A DNA stretch of 10,118 nt from Methylobacter sp. (GTDB lineage: Bacteria > Pseudomonadota > Gammaproteobacteria > Methylococcales > Methylomonadaceae), in NCBI RefSeq assembly GCF_023227905.1, contig NZ_JALOCF010000090.1, positions 1 to 10,118 on the forward strand, read 5' to 3'. The notes under the pieces are model-generated. The model did no database searches. It was not told the DNA's origin and was given only the letters and a program-made list of their open reading frames with translations. Positions 7,664-10,118 of this stretch are shown piece by piece. A program made the position numbers and the translations under genes. The number at the start of each line of letters is the position of its first letter. Within the stretch, counting starts at the first letter, position 1.

Positions 7664-7854
7664 TTGTATAAGGCGTCGATTTCGTCATGAGTTAATTCGC
7701 GTGCGTCGTCTTCGAGCATGACAGGAATGTCGTCACGGATGGGGAAAGCAATACGGTCGGCTTTGCAGATAAGTTCCTGCTTGGATTTGTCATAAATCAG
7801 TGGGCTCTTGCATAAAGGACAGGCCAGAATATCAAGCAGTTTTTTATCTATCAT
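7660..7854 (-). CDS. ycaR: Trm112 family small protein (YcaR-like)
   Basis: A 64-residue member of the Trm112/UPF0434 family. It reads MIDKKLLDILACPLCKSPL at the start, with a CxxC pair (Cys12, Cys15), a further Cys30 in KQELICKADRIAFPIRDDIP, and the conserved IPVML segment at about 43-47. Eukaryotic Trm112 activates methyltransferases through a zinc-ribbon-like domain; the role of bacterial members is not settled. As in E. coli it lies directly before kdsB and overlaps it by 4 bases. The full four-cysteine zinc site of the eukaryotic protein is absent, as is usual for bacterial YcaR. The start has AAGAGA about 5 bases upstream. Assignment to the family is firm; function is inferred only from its neighbour. 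Confidence 0.93.
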   Translation of the reverse strand: MIDKKLLDILACPLCKSPLIYDKSKQELICKADRIAFPIRDDIPVMLEDDARELTHDEIDALYK

Positions 7855-7910
7855 GAGTTTCTCTTAAATTTATAGAAAGCGGCAAAGGGAATATTTTTTG
7901 CTTTAAACAT

Positions 7911-7930
7911 TTTACAGTATTTTACAGTAT
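7911..7930. repeat. Perfect tandem 10-bp repeat in the divergent intergenic region
   Basis: TTTACAGTAT occurs twice head to tail (7911-7920, 7921-7930). On the minus strand this reads as two TACTGTAAA-type sites one helical turn apart, overlapping the predicted start of transcription for ycaR-kdsB. It could be a regulator site or a chance short duplication. Confidence 0.7.
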
Positions 7931-7958
7931 TTTTAAGCAGCCTGTTTTATGCACTCAA
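7930..7958 (-). promoter_or_regulatory. Weak candidate promoter for ycaR-kdsB
   Basis: On the minus strand TTGAGT (plus 7953-7958) and TAAAAA (plus 7930-7935) are separated by 17 bases, each matching 4 of 6 sigma-70 consensus positions. This would give a leader of about 70 bases containing the tandem 10-bp repeat. Evidence is motif match only. Confidence 0.28.
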
Positions 7959-7982
7959 GCAATGGCAAAAATCGCATCTGCT

Positions 7983-8011
7983 CTGAATCGACAGTGAGTG
8001 CCGGCTATGAT
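7983..8011 (+). promoter_or_regulatory. Weak candidate promoter for the lipid-related cluster
   Basis: TATGAT (8006-8011) matches the -10 consensus at 5 of 6 positions. A poor -35 (CTGAAT, 7983-7988, 3 of 6) lies 17 bases upstream. If real, transcription would begin near 8018, almost on top of the ATG at 8020, which favours the downstream GTG start for the next gene. Confidence 0.3.
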
Positions 8012-8052
8012 CAAATAACATGGCTTATTGCGAGCAATTGAGGCTTATTAAG

Positions 8053-8556
8053 GTGAACGCGCTATCGTTGTGCTTATGTTGTATGATTCAGGCTGTCGCA
8101 TTGCTTGTTGTGGCGAATGGCGCACCGGTGCTGGTCAATAAAATACTGGGTACGCAGTGGGCATGGCCTGTGGATAATGGGCTGAAGTTGCGCGACGGGC
8201 GTCGTTTGTTTGGCGACACCAAAACATGGCGAGGCTTATGTTCAGCTATTTTTTTTACCGTTCTTGCCGCAATTTTAAGCGGAATAGATCTTTTGACAGG
8301 TGTATTATTTGGTCTATTGGTAATGTCCGGAGATTTGCTGGCAAGCTTTATCAAGCGCAGGATGGGCTATGTTGAAAGTAGTCATGCAAGAGGTCTTGAT
8401 ACGGTGCCCGAGTCGTTGTTACCGGCATTGCTGTTAAAAGACTCACTGATGCTGAGCCCGATCGACATCACTTTGATTGTAGTGATTTTTTTTCTGATTG
8501 AGGAATTAATCTCGCCGCTTCTTTATCGACTGCATATTAGAAAGCGGCCTTATTAG
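8053..8556 (+). CDS. CarS-like (CDP-archaeol synthase family, former DUF46) integral membrane protein
   Basis: A protein of 167 residues from the GTG at 8053, or 178 from the ATG at 8020. The GTG is preferred: GAGG lies 9 bases upstream and the protein then begins (M)NALSLCL, running straight into a membrane helix, whereas the ATG has no ribosome-binding site. From the GTG start, NGAPV is at 22-26, the signature DGRRLFGDTKTWRG at 48-61, GDLLASFIKRRMG at 93-105, and a D-x-x-PE-x-LLP segment at 116-123. About four hydrophobic segments surround these loops. Archaeal CarS transfers CMP from CTP to an ether-lipid phosphate, making CDP-archaeol. Bacterial relatives exist, but their substrate is not established as far as I know. 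The gene is followed after 21 bases by a YbhP-like phosphatase and a CDP-alcohol phosphotransferase, which supports a role in lipid headgroup activation. Confidence 0.82.
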   Translation: MNALSLCLCCMIQAVALLVVANGAPVLVNKILGTQWAWPVDNGLKLRDGRRLFGDTKTWRGLCSAIFFTVLAAILSGIDLLTGVLFGLLVMSGDLLASFIKRRMGYVESSHARGLDTVPESLLPALLLKDSLMLSPIDITLIVVIFFLIEELISPLLYRLHIRKRPY

Positions 8557-8577
8557 ATAAATTGACCGAAACTGCAT

Positions 8578-9330
8578 ATGAATAAAAAAGGATTGCGAAT
8601 ATTAACTTACAACCTTCATAAAGGTTTTAATGTCGGTAACCGGCGGTTTGTGCTGCACCAGATCCGGGATGCATTAATAGCCGCCGATGCCGATTTGATG
8701 TTTTTGCAGGAAATGCAAGGCGAGCACCTTCGCCATGAAAAAAGAATCGTCGATTGGCCGGTTTTATCCCAGCTTGAGTTTATTGCTGAAAACATATGGC
8801 CATACCATGCCTACGGCAAGAACGCGATTTACAGTGCCGGCCATCACGGCAATGCCATCTTGAGCAAACACCCATTCGTGCATTGGGAAAACATCAATGT
8901 GTCGCCTTTCCCCTGGGCCAGTCGCAGCTTGTTGCATGGCGTTATCCGCTTGCCGGAAAGCAATCAGGATGTGCATATCGTATGCATACATTTCGGCCTG
9001 ATGGGTAAAGAGCGGCGCCTTCAGATAGCCAAATTATCCGCGCGTATCGACAGCCATGTGCCCCATAATGCGCCATTGATTGTTGCCGGCGACTTTAACG
9101 ACTGGCTGGGACAGGCTGATCGGTTCTTTCATGATCACCTGGGTTTACAGGAGATTTTTCGTGAAACTCACGGCCGTTATGCCCGAAGCTTTCCGTCCTG
9201 GCTGCCTTTTTTACCGATGGATCGCATTTATTATCGCGGTTTAATCCCGGTATCGTGCGAGCGTCTGACCCAAGCACCGTGGCATACGCTTTCTGATCAT
9301 GCGCCTTTGACGGCCTCATTTGCCTTATGA
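8578..9330 (+). CDS. Endonuclease/exonuclease/phosphatase family protein, YbhP-like
   Basis: A 250-residue enzyme of the EEP (DNase I-like) fold, similar in length and motifs to E. coli YbhP (253 residues), which lies beside cardiolipin synthase ClsB. The metal-dependent hydrolase residues are intact: TYNLHKG (10-16, Asn12), FLQEM (42-46, Glu45), GHHGNAILSKHP (88-99), HFG (138-140), GDFNDW (171-176, Asp172 and Asn174), MDRIYY (214-219, Asp215) and LSDHAPL (238-244, Asp240, His241). No signal peptide or membrane helix is visible, so a cytoplasmic location is expected. Fold members hydrolyse phosphodiesters or phosphomonoesters of nucleic acids, inositol phosphates or lipids; the substrate here is unknown. 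The stop overlaps the ATG of the CDP-alcohol phosphatidyltransferase (ATGA, 9327-9330), so the two are translationally coupled. The lipid-related neighbours favour a phospholipid intermediate over DNA. The ribosome-binding site is poor. Confidence 0.9.
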   Translation: MNKKGLRILTYNLHKGFNVGNRRFVLHQIRDALIAADADLMFLQEMQGEHLRHEKRIVDWPVLSQLEFIAENIWPYHAYGKNAIYSAGHHGNAILSKHPFVHWENINVSPFPWASRSLLHGVIRLPESNQDVHIVCIHFGLMGKERRLQIAKLSARIDSHVPHNAPLIVAGDFNDWLGQADRFFHDHLGLQEIFRETHGRYARSFPSWLPFLPMDRIYYRGLIPVSCERLTQAPWHTLSDHAPLTASFAL

Positions 9331-9917
9331 ACGGCGAACCGTCCAAACTGAACTTACCCAACTTTTTAACCGGTTTCCGCTTTGTTGCTGCGCCGGTATT
9401 GTTGTGGTTAGCATGGAATGGATATGGGATTGCCTTTATGGGATTGCTCGCGGTTGCTTTCCTTACCGATATGCTCGACGGCATGGTCGCCAGAATGACC
9501 GGACAAGTAACGCAGTTTGGCGCAACTCTGGACAGCTGGGCGGACGTTATCACTTATCTAACCATTGCCTTGTGTTGTTGGTGGCTTTGGCCTGAAATTG
9601 TACGCCGAGAACTATTTTATGTTGGCCTGATTATAGCCAGCTGTCTGCTGCCGGCGCTGGCGGGCATTCTCAAGTTCGGACGCTTCACCAGTTATCATAC
9701 TTGGGGAGTTAAAATTGCCGCGGCATCCATGGGCTTAACCTTATACATCCTGTTTTTGTATGGCTTGGCATGGCCGTTTCGTATTGCGGCGGTTATATGC
9801 ATACTGGCCGCCATCGAAGAAATAGTCATTACTTGGTTGCTGCCTGAACCTGAATCCAATCTGCGTTCGGCCTGGGATGTGTTGAAGCGCTCTATGCCGA
9901 GCCGCCACCAACGGTAG
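9327..9917 (+). CDS. CDP-alcohol phosphatidyltransferase family protein
   Basis: A 196-residue polytopic inner-membrane enzyme with about six hydrophobic segments. The complete family signature D-x2-D-G-x2-A-R-x8-G-x3-D-x3-D is present as Asp48, Asp51, Gly52, Ala55, Arg56, Gly65, Asp69 and Asp73, so the metal-binding site is intact and the enzyme should be active. Members move a phospho-alcohol from a CDP-alcohol to an acceptor, as PgsA does with glycerol-3-phosphate and PssA with serine. The ATG overlaps the stop of the YbhP-like gene by 4 bases and lacks its own ribosome-binding site, indicating coupling. Which alcohol is used cannot be read here: the sequence is short for PssA and does not carry features I would assign firmly to PgsA. 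With the upstream CarS-like gene it may act on a CDP-lipid made locally. Confidence 0.93.
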   Translation: MNGEPSKLNLPNFLTGFRFVAAPVLLWLAWNGYGIAFMGLLAVAFLTDMLDGMVARMTGQVTQFGATLDSWADVITYLTIALCCWWLWPEIVRRELFYVGLIIASCLLPALAGILKFGRFTSYHTWGVKIAAASMGLTLYILFLYGLAWPFRIAAVICILAAIEEIVITWLLPEPESNLRSAWDVLKRSMPSRHQR

Positions 9918-10118
9918 CAGGCTGTTACGCCCAATGGGTAACGGAGATACCGAGCGTTGATCAAATGCTAAGAAATCGATAACCATAGGATGTGGCGATT
10001 TTGGGTAGAGGCTATAACTGAAACCTATTCTGATCTATAAGCTATGGAATGGGGTTCAGGTCATCTAAAGCCTCTACCCTGAGGCACTACGCTACTGCTC
10101 TACTCTCGGGTTTGGCCC
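9918..10118. other. Non-coding right end of the window
   Basis: 201 bases with no supported reading frame. A weak, bulged hairpin (about 9924-9942, GTTAC pairing with GTAAC) lacks a T-run, so it is not a convincing terminator. The main structure is the long inverted repeat at 10003-10079. The last 38 bases carry no recognised signal and may belong to an element cut by the window edge. Confidence 0.6.
10003..10079. repeat. Two-segment inverted repeat (large hairpin) of unknown role
   Basis: The outer arms GGGTAGAGGCT (10003-10013) and AGCCTCTACCC (10069-10079) are perfect 11-bp inverted copies. Inside them CTGAAACCTATTC (10018-10030) pairs with GAATGGGGTTCAG (10047-10059) at 11 of 13 positions, one of the two mismatches being a G-T wobble. 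An asymmetric internal loop and a 16-base apex remain. Transcribed in either direction it would fold strongly. No U-run follows, so it is not a standard intrinsic terminator; a structured RNA, a miniature mobile element or the end of a larger element are all possible. Confidence 0.65.

Noticed and set aside
7911..7930. LexA-type SOS operator
   Set aside because: LexA sites need CTG and CAG in inverted orientation with fixed spacing; these units are direct repeats, and the genes nearby are not SOS genes.
9095..9553. 152-codon minus-strand frame opposite the YbhP-like and CDP-alcohol phosphotransferase genes
   Set aside because: Both overlapped genes have intact catalytic motifs; the antisense frame shows no family features.
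9924..9942. Hairpin after the CDP-alcohol phosphotransferase as an intrinsic terminator
   Set aside because: The stem is short and bulged, and no T-run follows on either strand.
10003..10118. tRNA gene or integron attC site
   Set aside because: No cloverleaf with a TTC-type T-arm and anticodon stem could be drawn, and the attC core motifs are not present at the arms.

Overview
The window looks like chromosomal DNA of a gammaproteobacterium, with moderate GC and compact genes. RecJ, YcaR/Trm112-KdsB, a YbhP-like phosphatase and a BolA partner all resemble gammaproteobacterial proteins. The order alaC-hom-thrC-recJ, with a bacterial CarS-like gene nearby, fits a methanotroph-like lineage (Methylococcales). 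That placement rests on recalled family knowledge, not on a search. No integrase, transposase, CRISPR array, tRNA or rRNA gene was recognised.

Layout. Positions 1-1119 (+) hold the 3' end of a BolA-family gene, then a lipoprotein parvulin-type peptidyl-prolyl isomerase. This unit converges on recJ (1157-2902, -), and the two share a hairpin with A/T flanks at 1131-1157. Upstream of recJ on the minus strand, behind an intrinsic terminator at 2914-2939, lie thrC (2977-4056) and hom (4067-5377). A 228-bp gap carrying an imperfect palindromic repeat follows, then an AlaC-type aminotransferase (5606-6790). Together these make an amino-acid block: aminotransferase, homoserine dehydrogenase, threonine synthase. 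Homoserine kinase and aspartokinase are not in the window. kdsB (6893-7663) and a Trm112/YcaR protein (7660-7854) form a translationally coupled minus-strand pair for LPS Kdo activation.

From about 8000 onward a divergent plus-strand cluster has three genes: a CarS-like (CDP-archaeol synthase family) integral membrane protein, a YbhP-like endonuclease/exonuclease/phosphatase-fold enzyme, and a CDP-alcohol phosphatidyltransferase with a complete catalytic motif. The last two overlap by ATGA. The three could form a lipid-headgroup pathway (nucleotide activation, transfer, hydrolysis). This is the most interesting biological hypothesis in an otherwise housekeeping region. The last 200 bases have no gene but contain a strong two-segment inverted repeat (10003-10079) of unknown role.
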